9,428 bases of DNA from Nitriliruptoraceae bacterium (GTDB taxonomy: Bacteria; Actinomycetota; Nitriliruptoria; Nitriliruptorales; Nitriliruptoraceae): positions 1 to 9,428 of the forward strand of contig SKTG01000264.1 of assembly GCA_007118045.1 (NCBI GenBank), read 5' to 3'. Under the pieces are notes generated by a model. That model ran no database searches. It saw nothing but the letters and a program-made list of their open reading frames with translations, and was not told where the DNA came from. Made by a program: the position numbers and the translations under genes. This document shows, piece by piece, positions 1 through 6,424 of the stretch; the first letter of the stretch is position 1; each line of letters begins with the position of its first letter.

Positions 1-26
1 GCTGACGATCCCGGCCGGTGGTCAGC
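1..26 (-). terminator. Possible hairpin terminator after the DUF1028 gene
   Basis: A perfect 6-bp inverted repeat (GCTGAC at 1-6, GTCAGC at 21-26) encloses a second palindrome, CCGGCCGG at 11-18. The right arm contains the stop codon of the DUF1028 gene at 22-24, so the hairpin would form at the very end of that transcript. No T-tract is visible and the window edge hides the left context, so this is only a candidate. Confidence 0.3.
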
Positions 27-921
27 GTCCGTGCGGCGGCAGGATCCGATCGAGCAGGTCGGGGTCGACCAGTTCGACGCTGCGGAACCGACGGGCGGTC
101 TCGACGAAGCTCGGGGCTTCGTCGTGCAACCGGTCGACCAGCTCCTTCGCGTCGTCGATGCGACCGGCCTTGCCGAGCACCACGGCGCGCCAGAGCGCCA
201 GATCGGGATCCTCCTCCGGCTGTGGTTCCACCGAGCCCAGTTCCTCGAGAGCGTCGTCGATACGGCCCTCCAGGGAGAACTCGAACGCTTCGACCATGCG
301 GTGGTAGCGATCGCTGTGGGCCACCATGTCGTCCAACGCGCTGAGCGGCTCCGTCGCGTCGTCGACCCGCAGGTCGACCACGTGGTCCCGCCAGGGCCGG
401 CCGCTGCGTTCCGCGCGCACCACCAGGATGGCTGCCGAACGGGTGCCACGGACGTCACCGCCGGCGTCCTCGGCCGCGTGCAACGCACGCATCAAGCGGT
501 CGGCGAGTCGCCCCTCGGACGCCTCGTACGCCTCCACCATGGCATCCCAGACGTCCTCCGAGACCATCATGTTCGCCAGCGCCGCGCAACACTCCCCGGT
601 GCGGTGACCGGCTTCGGGCACGCAGGCCGATCCGGTGTAGACATCGATGTTCCCGTACCCGTCGAGCATGGCGACCTGCCGCCGTTCCGGGTGCGGATCG
701 ACGCTGCGAAGGGCCTCCAGCGCTTCGGACGCGGTGAGCCCCGCCTGGAGGGCGTCGAGCCCGAGCTCGCCGTACATCGGCTCGCCCATCGACTGCGTGG
801 CGATCACGCCGTAGCCCGGGTTCGCGAAGGGCACGCTGCTACCGACGGCGAACGCCTGCGACTGCGTCGCGACACCCATGGCGCCGCTGTCCGGATCGCG
901 CCCGATGATCGAGTAGGTCAT
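22..921 (-). CDS. DUF1028 family protein (Ntn-hydrolase-like fold) with helical-repeat C-terminus
   Basis: A 299-residue protein. Residues 1-195 match the DUF1028 pattern: an N-terminal MTYSIIGRDP, a G-V-ATQSQAFAVGS stretch (16-29), G-VIATQS (38-44) and GGDVRGTRSAAILVV (154-168). DUF1028 is placed in the Ntn-hydrolase superfamily. In that fold the residue exposed after removal of Met is the nucleophile, here Thr2; the family's substrates are not established. Residues 205-280 look like a helix-turn-helix repeat of TPR type (SLEGRIDDALEEL, then LGKAGRIDDAKELVD). No signal peptide or membrane segment is seen, so it is probably cytosolic. I chose the ATG at 919-921 because the family begins with M-T/S-x-S-I and GAGG lies 9 bases upstream. 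An upstream start at 987 would add 22 basic, proline-rich residues and hide Thr2. A TAGCGT hexamer (963-968) could be its -10. Its gene follows the broken DUF2267 gene, with 99 bases between them. Confidence 0.88.
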   Translation of the reverse strand: MTYSIIGRDPDSGAMGVATQSQAFAVGSSVPFANPGYGVIATQSMGEPMYGELGLDALQAGLTASEALEALRSVDPHPERRQVAMLDGYGNIDVYTGSACVPEAGHRTGECCAALANMMVSEDVWDAMVEAYEASEGRLADRLMRALHAAEDAGGDVRGTRSAAILVVRAERSGRPWRDHVVDLRVDDATEPLSALDDMVAHSDRYHRMVEAFEFSLEGRIDDALEELGSVEPQPEEDPDLALWRAVVLGKAGRIDDAKELVDRLHDEAPSFVETARRFRSVELVDPDLLDRILPPHGR

Positions 922-992
922 GGGCGTGGTCCTCGCGGGTCGTCGCGGTCGTGAGGGCCCGCACGCTACTGGCGAGCCCGAGACCACGTCGC

Positions 993-1010
993 CGTCGCCG
1001 CATGGCGACG
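993..1010 (-). terminator. Small hairpin between the DUF2267 and DUF1028 genes
   Basis: A perfect 7-bp stem (CGTCGCC/GGCGACG) closes a GCAT tetraloop, starting 10 bases past the DUF2267 stop codon. The position suits an intrinsic or attenuating terminator. No T-run follows, and short GC stems are common in DNA of this composition. Confidence 0.3.
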
Positions 1011-1020
1011 CGCGACCAGG

Positions 1021-1412
1021 TCAGCGAACCGTTCCGAACTCGAACAGCTCGGAGAACTCCGGTGGCAACTGCTGGCGGGCACGATCGAGCGCGTCGCCGG
1101 TGATCGCCTCCTCGACCACCGAGAGCACGACCCTGGCGTGCGACTCGGCGGTCGCTTCGTCGACGTTGCTGGTCTCGCGCTGGGCGAGCCGGCGACGGAA
1201 CTCGTCGAGCCCGAACGGCTCCGCCTGGTCGTCGGCCTCCCGCAGGTGCAGGCCGATCTCGGGCGGCAGCTGCGCGGCCAGGTTCTCGGCCATGCCGGCG
1301 TCGAGGCGTGCTCCGAGGGTCTCGAGGGTGGCACGGTCGCGGACTCGGCGGCATCGCGAGCGCCCAGCTGGGCCCGGTCCTGCACCAGCCCGACGAAACG
1401 GTCGTGCTGCAT
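1021..1412 (-). pseudogene. DUF2267 family protein, frameshifted (one base apparently missing near 1335)
   Basis: The ATG at 1410-1412 has AGGAG about 7 bases upstream and begins MQHDRFVGLVQDRAQLGARD, a typical DUF2267 start. After residue 26 (ESAT, codon 1335-1337) this frame becomes nonsense. Restoring one base there (ACC-GTG read as ACC-CGT-G) continues as RATLETLGARLDAGMAENLA and then LPPEIGLHL to the stop at 1021-1023. The repaired product is 130 residues, the usual family length, with two similar repeats each ending in LPPE (LPPEIGLHL and LPPEFSELF). The family is small, soluble and of unknown biochemical role; in actinobacteria it often sits near stress genes. As it stands, translation from the ATG would run out of frame to about 966 and give a 148-residue product with a wrong tail. 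An internal ATG at 1291-1293 would give only the last 90 residues. This may be a true mutation or a base lost from a CCC run in sequencing. The family call is firm; the broken state is as seen. Confidence 0.8.
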
Positions 1413-1555
1413 CGATGTGCTCCTGCGTCGTGGACGATCACCGTCGGGGCGATGGCGGCCGCCGTGCGCGATCCACCTCGTCCGCCCGACCGTGACCTCA
1501 TCTGGTTTGATGCCTCGACGCGGCGGGACGGCCCCGTCGCCCGCTGAAGGCTCGG

Positions 1556-1600
1556 GCAGGACCAACGGCTCTAGGTCCTACCGGCATGGCCTCCTAGCGT
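1556..1600 (+). promoter_or_regulatory. Candidate DosR/DevR-like operator and promoter for the split-barrel gene
   Basis: Two similar blocks lie head to tail: AGGACCAACGGCTCT (1558-1572) and AGGTCCTACCGGCAT (1573-1587). The first agrees in part with the actinobacterial DosR/DevR box (GGGAC, five to six bases, then a G-x-C-C-C half): GGAC, the central AA, G, C and C fit. AGGACC (1558-1563) and GGTCCT (1574-1579) also form an inverted repeat. TAGCGT (1595-1600) fits a TAnnnT -10, which would put the second block over the -35 as in an activated promoter. The start codon is about 90 bases downstream. The match is partial and is not backed by a regulator gene in the window. Confidence 0.3.
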
Positions 1601-1688
1601 CGTCGTCGATCCGTCGCGTCGTCACCCGCCACACCGTGTCGTCGGCGGACCGAGTAGCGCAGCCGTAGCCCCCAAGGAGTTGTGAGCG

Positions 1689-2108
1689 ATGATCCAGCCA
1701 CCTCGCCCAGGTGACCTGATGGACCTGGAGTCCCAGGAGGCGGCCGCCTATCTCGAAGCGGCGCCCTGGGTGCGGATCGGGTTCATCGTCGAGGGGGCCC
1801 CCATCGTGCTACCCATCAACGTGTTGCTGCACGAGGAGGCGATCTACTTCCGCACCTCGGCGGGCTCCAAGCTCGGCACCGCGGCCAGCTCCGGGCGGGT
1901 GGTGATCCAGGCGGACGGAGGGGACGAGTCGACCCGCATCGGGTGGAGCGTGCTCGTGCACGGGGAGGCGACCATCGTGACCGACCCCCGGCTCGAAGAG
2001 AAGCTGTTCGCGCTGCCGTTCGAGCCGTGGGCACTGCCCGACGACCGACCCTTCTGGGTGGAGGTCTCCGTTCGCTCGATGAGCGGACGCCGCATCGTCC
2101 GCGACTGA
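1689..2108 (+). CDS. Pyridoxamine 5'-phosphate oxidase-family (flavin split-barrel) protein
   Basis: A 139-residue protein with the pattern of small actinobacterial PPOX-like proteins: ...AYLEAAPWVRIGF (first strand), IVLPINVLL, IYFRTSAGSKLGTA (about 53-66, the segment that contacts FMN or F420 phosphate in this fold), VVIQAD and GWSVLVHGEATIV (about 95-107). The family binds FMN, F420 or sometimes haem. Here neither cofactor nor substrate can be read, and true PNP oxidase (PdxH) is longer. No signal or membrane segment is seen. The ATG at 1689 has AAGGAG at 1674-1679, 9 bases away; a second ATG at 1719 lacks comparable support. It is the only gene on the plus strand. It diverges from the DUF2267 gene across 276 bases and converges on the response regulator gene. 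Such genes are often in hypoxia/stress regulons, which agrees with the weak operator candidate upstream. Confidence 0.85.
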   Translation: MIQPPRPGDLMDLESQEAAAYLEAAPWVRIGFIVEGAPIVLPINVLLHEEAIYFRTSAGSKLGTAASSGRVVIQADGGDESTRIGWSVLVHGEATIVTDPRLEEKLFALPFEPWALPDDRPFWVEVSVRSMSGRRIVRD

Positions 2109-2146
2109 GCCCCGGAACGGCATCCTCCGCGACTGAGACCCGGAAC
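2092..2146. repeat. 27-bp imperfect tandem duplication spanning the PPOX stop codon
   Basis: Positions 2092-2118 and 2120-2146 are identical at 25 of 27 bases; the differences are 2097/2125 and 2110/2138. The period is 28 bp. The first copy encodes the last residues of the split-barrel protein (IVRD) and its TGA. The second copy repeats this in non-coding DNA. It looks like a local slippage or duplication event, now slightly diverged. Confidence 0.85.
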
Positions 2147-2156
2147 CCTCGGGGTC
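2137..2156. terminator. Possible terminator between convergent genes
   Basis: GACCCG (2137-2142) pairs with CGGGGTC (2150-2156) with one bulged G, around a 7-base loop. It sits in the 46-base gap between the converging split-barrel and response-regulator genes and touches the latter's stop codon at 2155-2157. There is no T-tract on either side, so support is only position and pairing. Confidence 0.28.
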
Positions 2157-2640
2157 ACCGGTCCCCACGCTCGCGCAGCAGCGGCATGACCCGTGCCGCG
2201 TCCAACACCCGCAGGTGCGGCAACGGGTCGAGGCGGTGCTCCGTGACGTGTTCGGTGAGCTGATCGCGGACCACCTCGGTGAGTTCGTCGACGTCCCAGG
2301 GCTTCGCGATGTAGTGATCGAGCCCCGCCTCGTTGACGGCCCGGATCGTGTCCTGCTGATCGGCCTGCCCGGTCACGAGGACCTTGCGCGCACGCGCGGT
2401 CCGCGGATCGTCGAGCAGCTGCACCAGGAACTCGACGCCGCTGGTCCCCGGCAGCCGGTGGTCGGCCAGCACGAGCGCCAGCCGATCACCATCGACGTCG
2501 AGCTCCTCGACCACCTGCCAGGCGTCGGGGACGTCCTCGGCGACCTCCACCCGTACGACGTCGGCGAACCCGGCGAGATCGCGTGCCAACGCTTCGCGGA
2601 CCGGCCGTTCGTCCTCCAGGATCAGCACGCTCAGGCGCAT
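2155..2640 (-). CDS. Single-domain response regulator (receiver only, KPW type)
   Basis: A 161-residue protein made of one receiver domain (1-125) and a short charged tail. Hallmarks: acidic pair E9-D10 (LILEDER), phospho-acceptor D60 in VLADHRLPG, T90 in VLVTGQ and K113 in YIAKPW, all in the expected order and spacing. The tail (about 126-161) is too short for a usual DNA-binding or enzymatic output domain, so it may act by protein contact or as a phosphate carrier. The ATG at 2638-2640 has GAGGAG about 8 bases upstream. It starts 16 bases after the stop of the histidine kinase gene and is almost certainly cotranscribed with it, making the kinase its likely partner. The KPW motif also marks the receiver-like domain of that kinase, where the lysine is lost (VPW). 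Confidence 0.93.
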   Translation of the reverse strand: MRLSVLILEDERPVREALARDLAGFADVVRVEVAEDVPDAWQVVEELDVDGDRLALVLADHRLPGTSGVEFLVQLLDDPRTARARKVLVTGQADQQDTIRAVNEAGLDHYIAKPWDVDELTEVVRDQLTEHVTEHRLDPLPHLRVLDAARVMPLLRERGDR

Positions 2641-2656
2641 CGTCGGATCTCCTCGG

Positions 2657-4786
2657 TCACGCCGCTTCCTCGTCAGGTGGTCCGGCGACCGGCAGGGTGA
2701 CGGTCACGACCGTCTCACCGGGCGACGAGACCATCGCGATCCCGCCCCCGTGGTGGTCGACGATGCGGCGCGCGATCGCCAACCCGAGACCGAGCCCGTA
2801 GCGCACCGTGCCCTGCTTGGTCGTGAAACGTGGCTCGAAGACGCGCTCGAGGACCTCCGGTTCGACACCCGGACCGTCGTCGCGGATGCGTACCCGCACG
2901 TGCTCGTCGTCGGGTGCGTCGGTGACGATCTCGATCCGGCCCTCGCCACCGAGCGCCTCCGCGGCGTTGACCAGCAGGTTGGTCCAGACCTGATCCAGCT
3001 GTCCCGGGTGTGCGCGCACGGTCGGCAGATCGCCGTAGTTGCGCTCGACCACGATCTCGCCGAGACGGTGCGCGGTGAGCCGGAGCGTGTCCTCCAACCC
3101 GGCGTGGACGTCCACACCCTCGAGCGGGTCGCCGTCGGGACGTGCGTAGGCCCGCAGGCTCGTGACCAGCTCGGCGATCCGTCGGGAAGCGACGTCGAGG
3201 TTGCGGACGGCGCCCCCGAGGCCCGAGCCCGCCTCCGCGAGCTCCAGAGCGGCCTCCCCCCGGTCCGCGAGACGTCGTGCCTGCACCGGGTCCTCGACCC
3301 CGGCGGCCAGCAACCGGTGCGCCAGCTGCCGATCGCCCAGGGCCCGCTCGAGCTCGCGGCGGACCGCGCGTTCGCGTGCCGTGGTGCGGGCGGGCCGGTC
3401 CCGGGCGGTGATCATGGCTTCGCGTGCCACCTCGCCGTCCGGATGTGAGGCCAGCAGTCGCTCGAGGTCGTCACCCACGTAGCTCGCGGCACGGCGCAGG
3501 GCGGACACCGGGTTGTTGAGCTCGTGGGCGATGCCGGCTGCCATCTCACCGAGCGTCACGAACCGCGCCTGCTCGACCAGCTCGAGGCGCGCCTGCTCGA
3601 GTTCCTTCAGCGCGCCGGCCAACCGCCGCCGTTCGTCGTCGAGCTCCCGGTTGAGCTCCACCTTCTCGACTTGGAGCTGTTCGGCCCGGCGGAGCCGGTC
3701 CGCGAGCGCACGGATGGACAGGGCCGCCATGGCCCCGACGACCTCCGGCTCGCTCCGCAACGCCCGGTCCAGCTGCTCGAGGGTGAGGTGGACCAGCTCG
3801 ACGTCGGTGGTCGTGCGCGCCGTGAAATAGGCACGACGTTGCTGCGCAAGGGACAGCAAGCCGACTACCGGCCCCGTCGAGCCGTGGTGCAGCCGCAGAT
3901 CGCCGACCCGGGTCGAACGTTCCAGCGCGACGCTGCCGCTGAGGATCACGAAGACGGCGTCGAGCCCGACCTCCTGGTGGGTGAGCCGGACGCCGGGCGG
4001 TAGCCGCAACCGCGGCCTCGGACCGAGGACCCGCTCGATGCCGGCGAGCAGGTTGGTGCTGACCTCCGTCGGGCTGAGCTCCAGATCCCGCAGCAGCGCG
4101 CTGTCCGGCAGCTGCAGTGGGCGGGAGCGCTCGTCGACCAGCTGCGCCGATCGGGGGTCGCCGGCACGGTGGTAGCTCAGCCAGCGGGCGAGCTGGGAAC
4201 GCGCATGTCCGCCGAGGGTGCCCGCGGTCCAGGGCACCGCGATGATGCCATCGAGCCGGTCGCGGTCGACCGCGTCGGCGAGGTCGTCGTGGACGTGGCG
4301 GTCGGTGATCAGCAGCGTGGCCGCCGACGTCAACTCCGGGACGGCGTCGAGCGCTCCGATCGCGGCGTCGACCCGACCGACGTCGCTGCCCAGGACGAGC
4401 AACGGGACGGCTGGCGGCTCCCCCGCGTCCCCCTCGAGCGACGGGACGCCTTCGTCGGTGGGCGACGGACCTCCCCCGCCCGGGGCGGTGGACGGCAGGT
4501 CTCCCCCAGCCGGCTCCGGCGTCGACGCGGCCGCGTGGGGTCGTGCGGCGGTCGACGCGAGGGAGCGCACCGCCTCGTCGGTGTCCGCGACCACCCGGAG
4601 CTCCGCGAGGTCGCCGATCCCGTCCCGCAGCTCCGCCGCGACGGCGCCGGCCAGCGGCTCGGTGGCGACGACGAACACCACCAGCGGGGTGAGCTCGCCG
4701 TCCGTGATCGGTCCGTGGCTGGCCGCGGCGTGGGCCCCGCCGGCACGTTCACGAGGCTGCTCGGGTGATCGCTCGGTCGGGTTCAC
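2657..4786 (-). CDS. Soluble histidine kinase: pseudo-receiver, cNMP-binding-like domain, HisKA, HATPase_c
   Basis: A 709-residue protein. Residues 33-205 resemble a receiver domain (LVVFVVA; LLVLGSD; ATLLITD; DGIIAVPW at 179-186) split by a Pro/Gly/Ala-rich insert (about 80-125). The phospho-acceptor motif is not recognisable and the conserved Lys is V184, so it should not be phosphorylated normally. Residues about 240-345 form a cyclic-nucleotide-binding-like barrel (VFVILSGSVAL), without the usual G-E-x-A-L...R-A-A-T cassette (here GLLSLAQQRRAYFTA). A coiled coil (about 365-408) leads to the H-box FVTLGEMAAGIAHELNNP with H421. A charged helical stretch of about 80 residues separates the two HisKA helices, as I recall for related kinases. 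The ATP domain has the N-box (N603, N607), G1 (DDGPG 636-640) and G2 (GLGLGLA 664-670). There are no membrane segments. I chose GTG 4784-4786 because it overlaps the transporter stop as GTGA, implying coupled translation. The longer open frame to 5224 merely lies over the transporter gene. The stimulus is unknown. Confidence 0.92.
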   Translation of the reverse strand: MNPTERSPEQPRERAGGAHAAASHGPITDGELTPLVVFVVATEPLAGAVAAELRDGIGDLAELRVVADTDEAVRSLASTAARPHAAASTPEPAGGDLPSTAPGGGGPSPTDEGVPSLEGDAGEPPAVPLLVLGSDVGRVDAAIGALDAVPELTSAATLLITDRHVHDDLADAVDRDRLDGIIAVPWTAGTLGGHARSQLARWLSYHRAGDPRSAQLVDERSRPLQLPDSALLRDLELSPTEVSTNLLAGIERVLGPRPRLRLPPGVRLTHQEVGLDAVFVILSGSVALERSTRVGDLRLHHGSTGPVVGLLSLAQQRRAYFTARTTTDVELVHLTLEQLDRALRSEPEVVGAMAALSIRALADRLRRAEQLQVEKVELNRELDDERRRLAGALKELEQARLELVEQARFVTLGEMAAGIAHELNNPVSALRRAASYVGDDLERLLASHPDGEVAREAMITARDRPARTTARERAVRRELERALGDRQLAHRLLAAGVEDPVQARRLADRGEAALELAEAGSGLGGAVRNLDVASRRIAELVTSLRAYARPDGDPLEGVDVHAGLEDTLRLTAHRLGEIVVERNYGDLPTVRAHPGQLDQVWTNLLVNAAEALGGEGRIEIVTDAPDDEHVRVRIRDDGPGVEPEVLERVFEPRFTTKQGTVRYGLGLGLAIARRIVDHHGGGIAMVSSPGETVVTVTLPVAGPPDEEAA

Positions 4787-6294
4787 AGCAGCCCCAGCAC
4801 GTCCCACAACCACGGCAGCACGAACGCGACCAGTACGGCTCCGAACCCCCCGATGGCCAGGCCCGTGCTGGCCATGGCCCGCGTGTCGACCTCCCCGGTG
4901 GCGTAGGCGACCGCGTTCGGGGGCGTGGAGATGGGCAGGGCCATCGCCAGCGCACACGACAGGGCGATCATGACCCCGACGGCGGTCACGTCGATCGGCA
5001 GGCCGACGGCCAACGTGAGTGCGAGCGGCACGAGCAGGTTGGCGGTGGCGGAGTTGGAGATCACGGTGGACAGACCGAGCCCGACCACCACCAGCATGAC
5101 GAGGAGCAGGGACAGTGGCAGGCGGTCCCAGGCGAAGAGCCCGATCAGCCAGGCGTCCATGCCCGTGGCCCCGATACCGGCGCCGAGCGCGATCCCCCCG
5201 GCCACCAGCCAGAGCACCGGCCACTGCAGCGTCTTGAGGTCCTCACCGCCCATGACCCCGGTGGCGAGCAGGGCCACCACCGGCACGAAGCCGACCGTCG
5301 AGGACGAGATGCCGTGCAGGGGCTCGGTCAACCACAGCAGCACGGTCCCGCCCGCGACGACGTAGAACACGATCGCCGCCGGGCTCCGGTCGAACTCGGC
5401 GGACAGCTCCAGCTGCATCGGGGTGTCCGCCGCGATGTAGCGCCGGGTCAGCAGCCACCACGAGGCGAGGAGCACGACCAGCATCAGGGGCACGGCGAGC
5501 AGCATCCAGCCCAGGAACGACACCCCCTCCCCCTGGGCTTCGAGCGCGCCGAGTGCGATGGCGTTGGGTGGACTGCCGACCGGTGTGCCGATACCCCCCA
5601 CGTTGGCCGCGACCGGGATGGCCAGCGCCAGACCGGTGCGAGCGGGGCCGGCGGGCAACGCGGCCAGGATCGGAAGGACGACGGCGAACATCGTCGCCGT
5701 CGTCGCGGTGTTCGAGACGAACATCGAGAGCACCGCCGTGATCGCCATCAACCCCAGGACCGTGCGGCGTGCCCGACCCGCGAACGGCCGCAACATCACG
5801 CCGGCGAGGTTGCGGTCGAGAGCGAACTTGTTGGCGCCGTCGGCGATCAGGAAGCCACCGAGGAAGAGCATGATGACCGGGTCGGCCAGGGCGGCGAAGT
5901 AGGCGTCCGCCGCGAGCGTGTCCCCAGCGACCGCGACCAGCGCCTGGTCGGAGACCATGAGGACCTCCAGCAGGATCACCAGGACCGCGGTCGCCACCAG
6001 CGGGATCGCCTCCGTGACCCAGAGCACGATCGCGAGCAGGAAGATGGCCAGCATGCGCTGACCGACCGGCGCGAGATCCGGGATGTCGACGACCAACGGC
6101 ACCACGAACACCACGGCACCGAGCAGCAGGCCCACGGTCTGGAGCCGGTTCGGGCGAGCGAGCTCGACACGTTCGCGGTACGTGCTCGCTGGCACCTGGC
6201 CCTCCAGATCGGTGAACCTCGCGGTCCGACGCCCGCGACCGGGCGCGGGCGGGACCACCTCGCCGTGCCGCGACCACGGCGGGACCGCGCTCAC
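4783..6294 (-). CDS. DASS/SLC13-family sodium-coupled anion transporter
   Basis: A 503-residue membrane protein with the divalent-anion:Na+ symporter layout: many hydrophobic helices and two inverted halves, each with an SNT-type motif and a following P-P-N loop. First half: SNTATTATM (194-202) and GSPPNAIA (240-247). Second half: ISNSATANLL (412-421) and STPPNAVAY (456-464). In known members these loops bind Na+ and the substrate carboxylates. Dicarboxylates, citrate or sulfate are possible, and the sequence alone does not choose. It lies in the inner membrane. The GTG at 6292-6294 gives a 33-residue basic, proline-rich leader with no clear ribosome site. A GTG at 6193-6195 with GGAGGG just before it would give 470 residues starting close to the first helix. 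High GC at third positions of the leader keeps the longer form possible. Its end overlaps the kinase gene by 4 bases, which makes transport-linked signalling likely. It lies 130 bases after copA, with a tandem repeat between. Confidence 0.93.
   Translation of the reverse strand: MSAVPPWSRHGEVVPPAPGRGRRTARFTDLEGQVPASTYRERVELARPNRLQTVGLLLGAVVFVVPLVVDIPDLAPVGQRMLAIFLLAIVLWVTEAIPLVATAVLVILLEVLMVSDQALVAVAGDTLAADAYFAALADPVIMLFLGGFLIADGANKFALDRNLAGVMLRPFAGRARRTVLGLMAITAVLSMFVSNTATTATMFAVVLPILAALPAGPARTGLALAIPVAANVGGIGTPVGSPPNAIALGALEAQGEGVSFLGWMLLAVPLMLVVLLASWWLLTRRYIAADTPMQLELSAEFDRSPAAIVFYVVAGGTVLLWLTEPLHGISSSTVGFVPVVALLATGVMGGEDLKTLQWPVLWLVAGGIALGAGIGATGMDAWLIGLFAWDRLPLSLLLVMLVVVGLGLSTVISNSATANLLVPLALTLAVGLPIDVTAVGVMIALSCALAMALPISTPPNAVAYATGEVDTRAMASTGLAIGGFGAVLVAFVLPWLWDVLGLL
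6200..6205 (-). promoter_or_regulatory. Ribosome binding site supporting a shorter transporter start
   Basis: GGAGGG lies 4 bases before an in-frame GTG (6193-6195) of the transporter gene. The upstream GTG at 6294 has only GGTGG touching it. This favours the short form starting VPASTYRERV. The spacing is slightly tight. Confidence 0.4.
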
Positions 6295-6336
6295 GCCACC
6301 GGAGCCTAGGTCCCCGCGCGCCGACGAGAACGGCGG

Positions 6337-6406
6337 CTCTACGGCACGGGATGCGGGCTCGACGGCACGGGGAGCGGGCTCGACGGCACGGGGAGCGGGC
6401 TCGACG
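6337..6406. repeat. 21-bp tandem repeat, three units plus a 7-bp fragment
   Basis: Units lie at 6337-6357, 6358-6378 and 6379-6399, followed by CTCGACG at 6400-6406. Units 2 and 3 are identical (CTCGACGGCACGGGGAGC then GGG); unit 1 differs at three positions. The array fills much of the 130-base gap between copA and the transporter gene, ending 43 bases before the transporter's far start codon. It would be part of the leader or promoter of the transporter-kinase-regulator module. A 21-bp period is two helical turns, so repeated protein sites are possible. A plain VNTR is equally possible. Confidence 0.9.
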
Positions 6407-6424
6407 TCGGTCGGTGGCCCCGCC

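Noticed and set aside
1413..1688. Intergenic region checked for a small gene or RNA
   Set aside because: No open frame with a ribosome site and coding-like codon use, and no strong hairpin with a T-tract was seen; only the weak operator and promoter candidates remain.
3230..3500. Long helical stretch between the two HisKA helices, considered as an inserted foreign domain
   Set aside because: From memory, the same kind of spacer occurs in other soluble histidine kinases with a cNMP-like domain, so it is probably a subfamily trait rather than an insertion here.
4787..5224. N-terminal extension of the histidine kinase by 146 codons
   Set aside because: This part lies wholly over the transporter's C-terminal half in another frame and is Arg/Gly-rich. 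The GTGA overlap at 4783-4786 gives a better start.
4765..6309. Plus-strand open frame of over 500 codons opposite the transporter gene
   Set aside because: The product is a Gln/His/Arg/Asp/Gly-rich low-complexity chain with no domain. The minus strand encodes a complete transporter with both SNT motifs.
6306..6313. CTAGGTCC shared between 1571-1578 and 6306-6313, considered as a common regulatory site
   Set aside because: Only eight bases are shared; the flanks differ and the orientation relative to the downstream genes is opposite. Chance is a sufficient explanation.
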